64,000 nt of DNA from Nitrospirillum sp034427435 (GCF_034427435.1 NZ_JAXQNP010000002.1:2232001-2296000); one strand, 5' to 3'; positions 39,875 through 49,498 are shown, counted from the stretch's first letter. Made by a program: numbers and translations. Notes: generated by a model not told the origin, from the letters alone.

Positions 39875-41329
39875 TCATTCCGCGGTCGGAATGGGGGATG
39901 CTTCCCGCCGGTGCCACCACCCTCCGCCCAACGCGACGTAGAGAACCGCCGTGTCGGAGAACCGGGACGCCATCGCGCTCAGGCGGGCGATGGTGGCGCT
40001 TTGATATTGCTCCTCGGCGTTGAGGAGGTCCGCGTAGCGGATCTTGCCGTACTGGTACTGGACTTCCGATATTTCCAGGCTCTGGCGCGCCCGCTCCTCC
40101 TGGCGGGTGGTGATCGACAGGGTCTGGGCATCGGCGTCGATGGCCGCCAGAACGTCACAGACATTTTGCAGGGCGCTGAGAACGGTCTGCCGATAGGTTG
40201 CCGCCGCCGCGTCATAGGCCGCCCTGCTGGCGTCCTCGCGCGCCGCCAGGGCGCCGCCATCGAAAAGGGTCTGGGTGACGCTGGCCCCCAAGCCGATGAG
40301 GCCGCTGGAAAACAGGGTCGGGAGCGCACCCGAATTCGTCGACAGCGCCGCCGTCAGGCCGACGTCCGGAATCCGGGCGGCAACGGCCACGCCAATCGCC
40401 GCCGACGCCTGGTGCAACGCCGCTTCCGCTTGGCGGATATCGGGCCTCCGCTCCGTGAGCTTGGCCGGTACGCTGGATGGCAGGTCCGTCGGCAGCATCA
40501 GGCCGGAAAGCGTGAGGCCGCCGCCGGCGAAGGTGGCGGGATCATCCCCCAGATAGACCGCCAGCAAATGGCGTATCTGCGTCCGCTGGGTCCGGAGCGT
40601 CGTCAGCGCGGACTCCGTGCCCAACAGCACGCTTTCCTGCGTCAGCACGTTGGCCGGCGATTCCGCGCCGCTCTGCTCCCGTATGCGGATGATCTCCAGT
40701 TGCTTGGCCTGGCGCGACCGTATTTCCTCCTCCGCCGACAGTTCGGCCGAGAGCAGCGCCTCCTGCAACGCCGTGGTGATGACGTTGGACGTGAGGGCCA
40801 GGTAGCTGCTTTCGACGGAGAAGCGCTGCAGATCCAGCGCCGCCTGCTGCATCTCGATCATCCTGCGGACGCCGCCGAAGACGTCCACGGTATAGGACGC
40901 CCCGACAGACGCGCCGTACTGCGACGCCGTCGACGCATATTTTCCCGTCGTCCTGCTCTCGTTGGCCGAAACGGTGGCCGTGGCGATCGGCAGCAGGCCC
41001 GCCCGGGCGGCCGCGAGGTTGGCACTGGCCGAGCGCAGCGTCGCCTGGGCCGCCTCCAGCGTCGGACTTCCCGCGATGGCGTGGGCGATCAGGGCATCCA
41101 GCTTCCGGTCATGGTACAGCGTCCACCAGTCGCCCTGGATATCGTCGCTGACGCCGAAGCCCTGGGCGGCGCCGGCGGGTCCCTGGGACGCGACAGTGCG
41201 GTCGGGATGCGGCGCTGGCGCATAGCCGTCGGACGGGGGCTTCACGAAATCAGGCCCCACGACACACCCCGCCAAAGTGGCGGCAAGTGCCAGGGGGAAC
41301 AGCCTGAACGGTTTCAGGACATCGGCCAT
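39875..41329 (-). CDS. NodT-family outer-membrane efflux lipoprotein
   Basis: 484 residues. A lipobox (LAATLAGC) places it at the outer membrane. The two TolC-like repeats are recognisable: WWTLYHDRKLDALIAHAIAGSP, then LTERRPDIRQAEAALHQASAAIGVA and LFDGGALAAREDASRAAY. It should form the exit duct of a tripartite pump with the MacB-like transporter and MacA-like adaptor encoded just upstream; its start overlaps the macB stop by one base. Confidence 0.92.
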   Translation of the reverse strand: MADVLKPFRLFPLALAATLAGCVVGPDFVKPPSDGYAPAPHPDRTVASQGPAGAAQGFGVSDDIQGDWWTLYHDRKLDALIAHAIAGSPTLEAAQATLRSASANLAAARAGLLPIATATVSANESRTTGKYASTASQYGASVGASYTVDVFGGVRRMIEMQQAALDLQRFSVESSYLALTSNVITTALQEALLSAELSAEEEIRSRQAKQLEIIRIREQSGAESPANVLTQESVLLGTESALTTLRTQRTQIRHLLAVYLGDDPATFAGGGLTLSGLMLPTDLPSSVPAKLTERRPDIRQAEAALHQASAAIGVAVAARIPDVGLTAALSTNSGALPTLFSSGLIGLGASVTQTLFDGGALAAREDASRAAYDAAAATYRQTVLSALQNVCDVLAAIDADAQTLSITTRQEERARQSLEISEVQYQYGKIRYADLLNAEEQYQSATIARLSAMASRFSDTAVLYVALGGGWWHRREASPIPTAE

Positions 41330-43272
41330 CAGTTTTTCCCCAGGGCGTCAACGGGATTGAGCCGGGCGGCGTTGCGCGCCGGGACAAATCCGAAAATGAG
41401 GCCGATGCTTGTGGAACTGGCGAAGGCGATCAGGATCGTCACCGGCGAGATCACCATGGCCGTGGACGGGGCGGCCTTCCCCAGCACCTGGCCGATGCCC
41501 ACCGCGCTCAGGACACCCAGCACACCGCCGATCAGGCATACGAACACCGCCTCCAGCAGAAACTGGCTCAGGATATCGCTTTGCCGGGCGCCGACGGCCA
41601 GGCGCACCCCGATTTCCTGCGTGCGCTCCGTCACCGATACCAGGGTGATGTTCATGACGCCGATGCCACCGACGATCAGGGAGATGACCGCGATCATCGA
41701 CGTCAGCAGGGTCATGGTGTTGTTGGCGCCCTCGATCGACTTGCGGATCAGGTCGACATTGTAGGTGTGGAAATCCTTCCTTCCGTGCAGCAACGTCAGG
41801 AGCTTGGTCACGGCCTGCTCGACAACCTCGGTCGAGTAGGCGGCCTTGGGCCGAACCGTGATGCCATCCAGCCGGGCCGAGCCCGTTAGCCGGCCGGAAA
41901 CGGCCGTATAGGGCGCCCAGATATTCAGATCGCCCCGCTGGATGGCACCCAGATTATCCTCATCGGCGACGCCGATGATCCGGCATGGCACCGTGCCCAC
42001 CAGGATGACCTGGCCGAGGGGGTCCGTCCCGGACCCGAAGAACTGGTCGCGCACCTTGGAGTCGATGATGACGATGGGCGCGAGCTGGGAAACCGCATCA
42101 TCGTCAAAAACCGCCCCGGAGGACAGCCGGACCCCATGGACCCGGAAATACTGGCTTCCCACGCCGCTGATGATGGCGTTCGCGGCGAGGTTGCCAAAGC
42201 GCAGCGTGACCTTGCCCGTGACCATGGGGGTGACGCTGTCGATATAATCGTGGCGGCCCAGCGCGGCGACATCCTTCGCCGTCAAGGTGGTGACGGCGCC
42301 GGCGCGCATACTCCCCCAGCCGACCCCCGCATAGATATCGAGGGTGTTCGTTCCCAGGGTGCTGATGTTGGCGATGACCCGCAGGCGGGCGCCTTCACCC
42401 AGCGCCGCCACGGTCACCACGGCCGCGGTGCCGATGATGATGCCCAGCATGGTCAGAAGTGTGCGCAGGCGGTGGGCGTTCAAGGACGCCAGCGCCATTC
42501 GGGCCGCTTCCAGATGGCGCCACAGGCCCATCCAGCCGGATGACCGGGCGTGGGACGCGGCTCGCCGTCCCTCACCCTGTGTCACCCGCCGGCCGGAATC
42601 CGCGATGATGGCGCCGTCCCGGATCTCGATGATCCTCTCCGCATGCTGCGCCACCGTCATGTCGTGCGTGACGATGATGACCGTGTGCCCCTTCGCATGC
42701 AGTTCCTTCAGCGCCAGCAACACCTGCTCGCCGGTATTCTGATCCAGCGCCCCGGTGGGTTCGTCGGCCAGAATGACGGGCCCGCCGTTCATCAGCGCCC
42801 GCGCGATGCTGACCCGCTGCTGCTGACCGCCGGAGAGTTGGTTGGGCTTGTGGTCGGCCCTGTCCTTGAGCCCGAACTGTCCCAACAGCATTTCCGCCCG
42901 GCGCAGCCGGTCACGGCGCGGCAGGCCGTCATAGATCGCCGGCATGGAAACGTTATCGGCCGCCGTCAAGCTGGACAGCAGGTTGTAATGCTGGAACACG
43001 AAGCCAACCCGCTCCCGGCGCAGCCGCGCCAGATCATCGGACGACAGCATGCCCGTTTCCTGCCCCGCCACCCTATAGCTGCCGGACGTGGGGCGATCGA
43101 GGCAGCCCAGGATATTGAGCAGCGTGGATTTCCCCGAGCCGGAGGCGCCGACGATGGCGACCATCTCACCCGCTTCTATGGTCAGGGACACGTCCCGCAA
43201 GGCGGCGATGGTATTCGGCCCGGAGATGTACTCCCTGGTCACGCGCGTCAGTTCGAGCCGCGTGTCGTTCAT
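41329..43272 (-). CDS. macB: MacB-like ABC transporter, fused ATPase and permease
   Basis: 647 residues. ATPase domain with Walker A GASGSGKST, Q-loop, signature LSGGQQQRVSIARAL and Walker B VILADEPTGALD, then four membrane helices and a large periplasmic domain, with the FtsX-type permease core IAVISLIVGGIGVMNITLVSVTERTQEIG (quoted in part). MacB-type pumps use ATP to push substrates from the periplasm through an outer-membrane duct, exporting macrolides, peptides or siderophores in different species; the substrate here is unknown. Middle gene of macA-macB-nodT. Confidence 0.93.
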   Translation of the reverse strand: MNDTRLELTRVTREYISGPNTIAALRDVSLTIEAGEMVAIVGASGSGKSTLLNILGCLDRPTSGSYRVAGQETGMLSSDDLARLRRERVGFVFQHYNLLSSLTAADNVSMPAIYDGLPRRDRLRRAEMLLGQFGLKDRADHKPNQLSGGQQQRVSIARALMNGGPVILADEPTGALDQNTGEQVLLALKELHAKGHTVIIVTHDMTVAQHAERIIEIRDGAIIADSGRRVTQGEGRRAASHARSSGWMGLWRHLEAARMALASLNAHRLRTLLTMLGIIIGTAAVVTVAALGEGARLRVIANISTLGTNTLDIYAGVGWGSMRAGAVTTLTAKDVAALGRHDYIDSVTPMVTGKVTLRFGNLAANAIISGVGSQYFRVHGVRLSSGAVFDDDAVSQLAPIVIIDSKVRDQFFGSGTDPLGQVILVGTVPCRIIGVADEDNLGAIQRGDLNIWAPYTAVSGRLTGSARLDGITVRPKAAYSTEVVEQAVTKLLTLLHGRKDFHTYNVDLIRKSIEGANNTMTLLTSMIAVISLIVGGIGVMNITLVSVTERTQEIGVRLAVGARQSDILSQFLLEAVFVCLIGGVLGVLSAVGIGQVLGKAAPSTAMVISPVTILIAFASSTSIGLIFGFVPARNAARLNPVDALGKN

Positions 43273-43281
43273 CGCCGCCCC

Positions 43282-44463
43282 CTATCGCCGTGTGGGCTTC
43301 TGGGGCCCGTCACCCGGCGTCATCTCACCGACGATCACCTTTTCACCGGCCTCGAGCCCGCTCAGGATTTCCGCCTGCTCGTTATTGTCGATGCCGACGC
43401 GCACCGTCCGGGTGGAGACGCCCTCCGCGCCGAGGACCCGCACGGTTCGGTCGCCGCCAGCGGTGCCCGGCCCCAGCGCGGCCGATGGAACGACCAGGGC
43501 GTTCTCCGCCTTGGCCAGCACGATGAAGACCTCAGCCGTCATGTTGGGCCGCAACTGCCCATCCGGATTTTCGACGTCGAAGCGGCCGTTGTAGTAGACC
43601 GGGTTGGCCGTGGCGGCCGTACCGCCGCTGCCGCGGCTGCTGGAACTGGTGTCCATGGAGGACGCAATATCCTCCGGCGCCGGATCTATGAAGCGCAGGG
43701 TCGAGTAATAGCGGTGCTCATTGGAGGCCAGGATTTTGAAATACAGATCCTGGCCCGGCTTCACCTTCACGATATCCGCTTCGGAGATTTTGGCCTTGAC
43801 CGTCATTGTCTTCAGGTCAGCCAGCAGGATGATGGTGGGCGCGGTCTGGTTCGCGTTCACGGTCTGGCCTTGCTCCGTCACCACGGAAACGACCGTGCCG
43901 TCGATGGGGGCGGAGATCTTGGTGTAGCGCAGATTGACGTTGGCCAGGTCGACGGCGATTTTGGCTTGGGAGATCTGGGCGTTGAGCGCGGCGACATCGG
44001 CGCGGGCATTGTCGTACGCCGCCCGCGCCGTCTCGTAATCCAGCCTTGAATTCGCGTTCCTGGCCGCCATGGCGGCCTCACGTTCGAAGTTCAGCTTGGC
44101 CTGTTCCAGGGTCGCCTGCCGCCCGCCGAGTTCGGCCTGAACATTTTCCAGCGCCGCTTCGGCGGCCTTCAGGGCGTTCACCTGCGGCGCGGAATCGATT
44201 TCGGCGATCAACTGTCCCTGAGTCACCTGCTGGCCAAGCGTGACGTTAAGCAGCTTCACCTGGCCGGAAACCTGGGCGCCGACGCTCACCAGCTTTTTGG
44301 GAAAGAGGACGCCGCTGGCAAGCACCGTCTGCTCGACGGCGCCGCGCTTGACCGGCACCGTGACATATTGCGGTGCGGCGTGCGACGGCCACACCACAAA
44401 CTTTATCAGGACGCCGGCCACCACCACGCCCGCGATGATGCCGATATAGGTCAGTTTTTTCAC
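43282..44463 (-). CDS. macA: MacA-like periplasmic adaptor
   Basis: 393 residues from a GTG start. An N-terminal membrane anchor (YIGIIAGVVVAGVLIKFVV), split biotinyl-lipoyl domain (VSVGAQVSGQVKLL, KISAPIDGTVVSV), a coiled-coil hairpin at about 100-165, and a beta-barrel domain. A Ser-rich insertion (MDTSSSSRGSGG) lies near residue 265. It bridges MacB and the outer-membrane duct. First gene of the efflux operon, 9 bp before macB; no strong Shine-Dalgarno was seen. Confidence 0.92.
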   Translation of the reverse strand: MKKLTYIGIIAGVVVAGVLIKFVVWPSHAAPQYVTVPVKRGAVEQTVLASGVLFPKKLVSVGAQVSGQVKLLNVTLGQQVTQGQLIAEIDSAPQVNALKAAEAALENVQAELGGRQATLEQAKLNFEREAAMAARNANSRLDYETARAAYDNARADVAALNAQISQAKIAVDLANVNLRYTKISAPIDGTVVSVVTEQGQTVNANQTAPTIILLADLKTMTVKAKISEADIVKVKPGQDLYFKILASNEHRYYSTLRFIDPAPEDIASSMDTSSSSRGSGGTAATANPVYYNGRFDVENPDGQLRPNMTAEVFIVLAKAENALVVPSAALGPGTAGGDRTVRVLGAEGVSTRTVRVGIDNNEQAEILSGLEAGEKVIVGEMTPGDGPQKPTRR

Positions 44464-44772
44464 GTTAAGATACGCCCATCATGCCCAGGGTCCGGTGCGC
44501 GCACGAGCCGACGCCCCGCCAGCCTCGCCCTCGACCGCATCCAGACAGGTGATTCCACCGCATTGCAAAACGCCCCCTGCGTTTTATCAGCGAAGATTCC
44601 ACATTATCGCTTTGCGCAACATGTGACGCATTGATCTATTCAAGTCAATAATTCTAATTACCCAAAAAAAGTCTTCCTTATGACGTCATAAGAAAATTAT
44701 ATGCCCAATTTGTGCTTTTTGAGTTGATGGGAAATCCAAATTTCACTGATATCTATTTTCCATACTCAAATA
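44464..44772. other. AT-rich intergenic region with a 16-bp perfect palindrome
   Basis: Sequence composition drops to AT-rich between the divergent macA and the island downstream. CTTATGACGTCATAAG at 44677-44692 is a perfect palindrome and probably an operator for one or both directions. No gene or RNA recognised. Confidence 0.6.
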
Positions 44773-44952
44773 ATGAAAAATTCCCAACCTCACGCCTGGA
44801 CCGACGAGGAGAAGGACATCCAAGTCTCGGTGAGCAGCCGGGCGAACGGATTGGATCGGCTTATGCAAACCGTCAGAGCCTGGGCCAAGCGCTGTGGAAT
44901 CCATCCGCCTCATGTCGCCATAGCGCTCCGGCAGGACGTGTTCGCACCTTAA
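44773..44952 (+). CDS. Small ORF, 59 residues, unknown
   Basis: An ATG-started frame of 59 codons beginning MKNSQPHAWTDEEKD and ending RQDVFAP. Third codon positions are mostly G or C despite the AT-rich flank, which supports coding. A central stretch (GLDRLMQTVRAWAKRCG) could form an amphipathic helix. No Shine-Dalgarno is obvious. It ends 44 bp before the thioredoxin-fusion gene on the same strand. An open frame also exists on the other strand over the same bases (44743-44958), so existence is not certain. Confidence 0.4.
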   Translation: MKNSQPHAWTDEEKDIQVSVSSRANGLDRLMQTVRAWAKRCGIHPPHVAIALRQDVFAP

Positions 44953-44996
44953 AACCACCCGAATTTTAAAATTAACTCCAGGCGAAGGAGATCACT

Positions 44997-45914
44997 TTGA
45001 GCCTCTTGCAGATCGATGGCGGGCAGTTCGAGGAAAAGGTGCTCGCCGCCAAGGGGCCGATACTGCTCGACTTATGGGCGGACTGGTGTGCGCCCTGCCA
45101 TGCCCTGATGCCAACGGTCGAGCGTTTGGCCAAGGCGTTTGGTCCGGCGCTCACGGTCGCGCAAATGGACATGGACGCCAACAAGTCCTTCTGGGATCGC
45201 CTGGCGGTCCGCGGCATTCCCACCCTGCTGCTGTTCAAGGATGGGGGTGAAGTCGCGCGCATCACCGGCGTCCACCCTTACGGCAAGCTGGTCGCCTGGC
45301 TGGGCGCCAATGGCGTGGCGCCACCGGACGGCAACGCTCAATCTGTTCAAAAGGACGGGGAGTGGTGCGCCTTCCACGGCGATGCGGAGTTGAAGCGATT
45401 TTTCCTCGACAGGGTCTCGGCCCATGCCGAGGCCGGCGACATCGCCAACGGCCGCATGTCCTATTGGGGGCCCAAGGGGGGCTCGATCTCCTCTGCCTTC
45501 ATGCGGCAGGCGAAGCCATCCGTTTTTGAGCGGGCCACGGGTTTACCAATTTCGTTGGGCTTGGCCATGGAGTTCGCCCGCATCACCACCGCCGAGCAGG
45601 TGGGCCGGGTGTTCGACGCCATCCCGCTAGGCGCCGACCTGGCCGGCGTCGCCCCGCGCCTGATGCTGGCCTGGCTGGGCGATCCGGCCACCCTGTCCCC
45701 CGCCTACCTCGACGATCCCCGTCTTGACGCCATCCGCATGGATTGGGCACGGCATCTGCGGGCGGCGCTGGCGGGGGAAGCGGTCGCCCCCGCCGTATGG
45801 GTCGAGCTACGGCAGCGGGCTGCGAAACTTCGCAAGGAACTGCCACAGGAGCGTTCGGTGCCTAGGCATGTCACCGCGATGCTGGCCGATCTCTCCCCCG
45901 CCTCAGCCGGATAA
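44997..45914 (+). CDS. Thioredoxin-domain protein with unknown C-terminal domain
   Basis: 305 residues from a TTG start with AAGGAG six bases before it. Residues 1-105 are a thioredoxin fold with active site WADWCAPCH and the cis-proline in RGIPTLLLFKDG. The remaining 200 residues match nothing I recognise; they contain DGEWCAFHGDAELKRFF and an Ala/Leu-rich helical end. The usual thioredoxin is only about 105 residues, so this is a fusion, perhaps using the redox or chaperone fold to act on a partner. It lies in a small island with two other unknown ORFs; the next ORF overlaps its end by 47 bases. Confidence 0.78.
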   Translation: MSLLQIDGGQFEEKVLAAKGPILLDLWADWCAPCHALMPTVERLAKAFGPALTVAQMDMDANKSFWDRLAVRGIPTLLLFKDGGEVARITGVHPYGKLVAWLGANGVAPPDGNAQSVQKDGEWCAFHGDAELKRFFLDRVSAHAEAGDIANGRMSYWGPKGGSISSAFMRQAKPSVFERATGLPISLGLAMEFARITTAEQVGRVFDAIPLGADLAGVAPRLMLAWLGDPATLSPAYLDDPRLDAIRMDWARHLRAALAGEAVAPAVWVELRQRAAKLRKELPQERSVPRHVTAMLADLSPASAG

Positions 45915-46233
45915 CGGCGGTGAATGGACGGGCATCCTGTTGCTCCTGGGCCACTACACGATATTCAGCCGATTCCTATTCGAGTCCGGCTACTCGCACT
46001 ACCATTTTTCCCTGGAAGACGTCCGTCACCGTTTTTGCGAAAAAGTCGCCAATGGGCGTGACCCCACCCCCGAGGTCATCGCGGAAATTCATCAGAAATG
46101 GGAGAGCCAACACGGGGATCTTCAAACTCTCATCGAGCAGATGCAGGCATTCTCCCATGCCAACAGGAATACTGACGCCAGCCATTTGATCCCGATGCTC
46201 ATCGCCGCCATTGAAGACACCGTTTCCCCCTAA
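45868..46233 (+). CDS. Unknown protein overlapping the thioredoxin-fusion gene
   Basis: Up to 121 residues from ATG 45868; the protein-like part is GILLLLGHYTIFSRFLFESGY then SHYHFSLEDVRHRFCEK and QKWESQHGDLQTLIEQM. No family recognised; aromatic and His residues are frequent. It may be translated by coupling to the upstream gene, or the two may be one longer gene if the C-run near 45896 has one base too many. The start is uncertain. Confidence 0.5.
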   Translation: MSPRCWPISPPPQPDNGGEWTGILLLLGHYTIFSRFLFESGYSHYHFSLEDVRHRFCEKVANGRDPTPEVIAEIHQKWESQHGDLQTLIEQMQAFSHANRNTDASHLIPMLIAAIEDTVSP

Positions 46234-46303
46234 AGGGTACGGTCATTCAGGTCGCCACACGGGTCTGTAGGGTACGTTCGCTTCAGCGACGGTCAGACAT
46301 ACT

Positions 46304-47529
46304 CTAAGCCACCGCCTCCCGCGGCCGGGTGACCAGCAGGGACAGGCCCAGCGCCGCCGCCAGCAGCACGGCGGCCAGCAGGAAGGTCGAGCCGTGGGGC
46401 AGCATGGCGAAGGGGCCCACGCTGTCGGCCAGCACGGTGGTGAACAGCACGGGGCCCACCATGCCGGTGACGCCACGGATGCTGACCAGCGTGCCCTGCA
46501 GCAAGCCCTGCTCCGTCGCAGATACCCGCGCGGACATGAGGCTTTGGGCGGAGGGACCGACCATGCCCCAGAGGGCCACCAGGGGAATGCCGCAGAGAAG
46601 GCCCAGGCCCGCGGGCGAGGCGCCGAAAACGGTGAAACCGGCCGTGCCCGCGACCAGGCCCACCATCATGGTCCGACGGGCGCCAATGCGCTTGACCACG
46701 CGCCCCACCAGGCCGCCCTGCACCACGGTGCTGCACACGCCCACCCCGGCCAGGGTCAGGCCCACGGACTCCGGCCCCCAGCCATAGCGGTCGTTGACGT
46801 AGATGACGAAGGTGTTGTTCAGCGCCTCATGCGCCAGATAGTAGAGCCAGACGACGCCGCCCAGGCCCAGCAGCCCCGGCGCGCCGCGCAGCAGGGCGAA
46901 CGCGCCCAGCGGGTTGGCCCGCCGCCAGGAAAAGACGCCGCGCCGGTCGGCCGGCAGCGATTCCGGCAGGACGAACAGGCCGTAGCAGGCGTTCAGCAGG
47001 CTGAGGCCCCCCGCCACCCAGAACGGCAGGCGCGGCTCGATCCCGCCCAGTAGTCCCCCCGCCGCCGGGCCGACGATGAAGCCCAGGCCGAAGGCGGCGC
47101 CCAGCATGCCGAAGGCGCCGGCGCGCTTTTCCGCCGGGGTCACGTCGGCGATGTACGCCGAGGCGGTGGTGAAGCTGGCGGCGGTGATGCCGGACAGGAT
47201 GCGCCCCACCACCAGCCAGCTCAGGGTCGGCGCGAGGGCCATCAGCAGATAGTCCGCCCCCAGCCCGAAGCAGGACACCAACAGGATGGGCCGCCGGCCG
47301 AACCGGTCGGACAACGCGCCGATGAGGGGGAGAACAGGAACTGCATGGCGGCGAACAGGGTGCCGAACAGGCCCACCATGTGCGCGGCCCGCGCGTTGTC
47401 GCCGCCGACGAAGCCCTTTACCAGGTCTGGCAGCACCGGAATGATGATGCCCAGCGCCAAGACGTCCAGCAACGCGGTGACGAAGACGAAGGCCAGCGCG
47501 GCGCGGCGCGGCGTAGGGGATGCGGTCAT
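46304..47529 (-). CDS. MFS exporter of the TetA/TCR group (one-base disruption)
   Basis: With one C added (G-run at 47326-47330 on the plus strand) the gene gives about 408 residues with 12 predicted membrane spans. Motifs: LALGIIIPVLPDLV in helix 1, the loop 2-3 motif GALSDRFGRRPILL formed only across the correction, and SGITAASFTTASAYIADVTP, typical of Tet/TCR-type drug:proton antiporters. Uncorrected, the N-terminal part shifts after FLFSP. The start ATG at 47529 follows a long frame without conserved content. Substrate is unknown; tetracycline resistance should not be assumed. Confidence 0.85.
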
Positions 47530-47755
47530 TGTCAGGCCCAGACTGGAACCCGGCGTTGCGGGCGCCGGGCGGATCATCGTTCTTTGCGGGCCTACCCTTA
47601 ATCCTTTTGCGCGCCGTCGGGGAGTCCTGAAAGCAGGGCGGGTCACTATGTCAGGGCCATGGCGGTCCCCCAAACGCCTCCGGCCGCGAACTCCTGGCCT
47701 TAAGCCATCCGCTGCCGCTATATGATGCCAGCCAATCGGTTAACGGGGACGAACG

Positions 47756-48643
47756 ATGCGTGAAGTCAGCTGTGTTCTGGACGCCCAGGCCCAGTTGGGC
47801 GAATGCCCGCGCTGGGTGGCCGGCGGGAATGGCCAGGATGGCGTGCTGTACTGGGTGGACATCCCGGCCAAGACGCTGCACCGCTTCGACCCCGGCACCG
47901 GCCAGGACGTGCAACGCGGCTTCGACCAGCCGGCGGCCTGCCTGGCGCGCCACGGTGACCACGGCCTGGTCCTGGGCATGAAGGACGGCTTCGCCCTGCT
48001 GTCCGATTTCGCGGCCGAGCCCGTGCCGCTGGGGGCGCAGGTGGAGCAATCGCGGCCCGACAACCGCTTCAACGACGGCCGTTGCGACCGGCTGGGCCGC
48101 TTCTGGTCCGGCACCCTGGACGGCACCAAGCAGCACCGCAACGGCACGCTGTACCGCCTGGACGGGACCGGCCAGGTGACCGATGTCGCCACCGGCTTCC
48201 TCACCAGCAACGGCATCGCGTTTTCCCCCGACGACCGCACCTTCTATCTGGCGGACACGCCCAACCACGTCATCTACGCCTATGATTTCGACCTGGCGGG
48301 CGGCCATCTGTCGAATCAGCGCGTCTTCCACCAATTCCCCCACGGCCTGGGCCGGCCGGACGGCGCCTCGGTGGATGCGGAGGGCTGCTACTGGACGGCG
48401 CTGTACGACGGCGGCCGGGTGGTGCGCCTGTCGCCCCAGGGCGAAATCCTGGAGGAGGTGACCATCCCTGCCCGCCTCTGCACCATGATCGCCTTCGGCG
48501 GCCCCGACCTGAAGACCGCGTACGTCACCACCGCCCGCCAGAAGCTGGATGAGGCTGAACTGGCCCGCCATCCACAGTCCGGCGGCATCTTCAGCTTCCG
48601 CGTCGATGTCCCGGGCCTGCCGGAACACGCGTACGGTGGATGA
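47756..48643 (+). CDS. SMP-30/gluconolactonase-family lactonase
   Basis: 295 residues forming a six-bladed beta-propeller. Metal ligands of the family are visible: Glu in LGECPRW, Asn in RFNDGRCDRLGRFWSGT, Asn in TSNGIAFSPD, and Asp in RPDGASVDAEGCYW. Members hydrolyse sugar lactones such as glucono- or arabino-lactone. The gene has no sugar-catabolic neighbours here, so the substrate is not known. The IS element inserted 37 bp past its stop. Confidence 0.88.
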   Translation: MREVSCVLDAQAQLGECPRWVAGGNGQDGVLYWVDIPAKTLHRFDPGTGQDVQRGFDQPAACLARHGDHGLVLGMKDGFALLSDFAAEPVPLGAQVEQSRPDNRFNDGRCDRLGRFWSGTLDGTKQHRNGTLYRLDGTGQVTDVATGFLTSNGIAFSPDDRTFYLADTPNHVIYAYDFDLAGGHLSNQRVFHQFPHGLGRPDGASVDAEGCYWTALYDGGRVVRLSPQGEILEEVTIPARLCTMIAFGGPDLKTAYVTTARQKLDEAELARHPQSGGIFSFRVDVPGLPEHAYGG

Positions 48644-48680
48644 GGGCCGGGGAATGAAGGCCGGGGGATCGTCACGCTAG

Positions 48681-49498
48681 GGCTTGTTGAGAATCATCTG
48701 GAGTGAATGACGGCTGCGACGAGATAGATCATGGCTGAGAAGCTCTGATCTGTTTTGTCGCAGCGCATGGCGATGCGTTTGAACTCTTTGAGTTTGCAGA
48801 AGAAATTCTCGATGAGGTGACGCCACTTATATATCTCGGCGTCAATCTTGCGTGGACTTGCCCGGCGAGGATGCTGGGAGATGACGACCTTGGCGCCACG
48901 CTCGTCCAGATCGGCGATGATGGTGGCAGAGTCATAGGCTTTGTCACCGATCAATCCGCCGAACTCCAAATCCTGGATCAAAGGGGCGACACCAACAGTG
49001 TCAAACCGATGGCCTGGCAGGAGGACGAAACGCACCAGGTTTCCGAGCGCATCCGTAAGAGCCAGGATCTTGGTGGTCATGCCGCCCTTGGAGCGACCTA
49101 TGGCCTGGCTCTGAGTCCCCCTTTTGCGCCCTGACCATGCCGGTGGACTTTGACGATGGTGGCGTCAACCATGGCGTATTCCATGTCGGGCTCGTCCGAG
49201 CACGCCTCGAAAAGCCGAATGAAAACATCAGCTTTGACCCAGTCACGGTAACGTTTGAAGATCGTGTTCCACTTGCCGAACGAGGCGGGAAGGTCTCGCC
49301 AGGGGCTGCTCGTCCGCGCTATCCAAAGCACCGCCTCAATGAAAAGGCGATTGTCGCTACCGCTCCGCCCTGGATCACTCGGCTTCCCAAGGCAATGCGG
49401 TTCCATCTTCGCCCATTGGGCATCGGTCAGTACAAAGCGTTCCATCCGAAGCTTGAATCACGACCAAGCAACGGATGGAAGATAAATCTCAACAAGCC
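48681..49498 (-). mobile_element. IS5-family insertion sequence (IS427-like), 818 bp
   Basis: The ends are inverted repeats GGCTTGTTGAGA (48681-48692) and its complement TCTCAACAAGCC (49487-49498), with partial match for seven more bases. CTAG flanks both ends (48677-48680 and 49499-49502), a 4-bp target repeat as used by IS5 relatives; if the ends are taken as GGG..CCC the repeat is TA. The element carries one transposase in two frames and appears intact. Its right end replaces the last codons of the neighbouring SDR gene. Confidence 0.92.
48694..49445 (-). CDS. IS5-family transposase, OrfA and OrfB joined by -1 frameshift
   Basis: OrfA (49098-49445) has the DUF4096-type N-terminus MERFVLTDAQWAKMEP and the first catalytic Asp in MVDATIVKVHRHG. 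OrfB (48694 to about 49120) has the second Asp in IGDKAYDSATI and the Glu in WRHLIENFFCKLKEFKRIA, completing the DDE triad. The frames meet at A AAA GGG (49119-49125), a plausible -1 slippery site; the fused product is about 250 residues and reads on through TQSQAIGRSKGG. Two-frame transposases are normal in the IS427 group, so this is taken as real recoding, not damage. Confidence 0.88.

Noticed and set aside
39876..39893. CATTCCG/CGGAATG stem at the nodT stop as a terminator
   Set aside because: Short stem overlapping the coding end, no T-tract; evidence too weak to list as a feature.
46304..47529. Two separate short MFS genes
   Set aside because: The conserved loop 2-3 motif lies exactly across the junction, so it is one gene with a one-base lesion.
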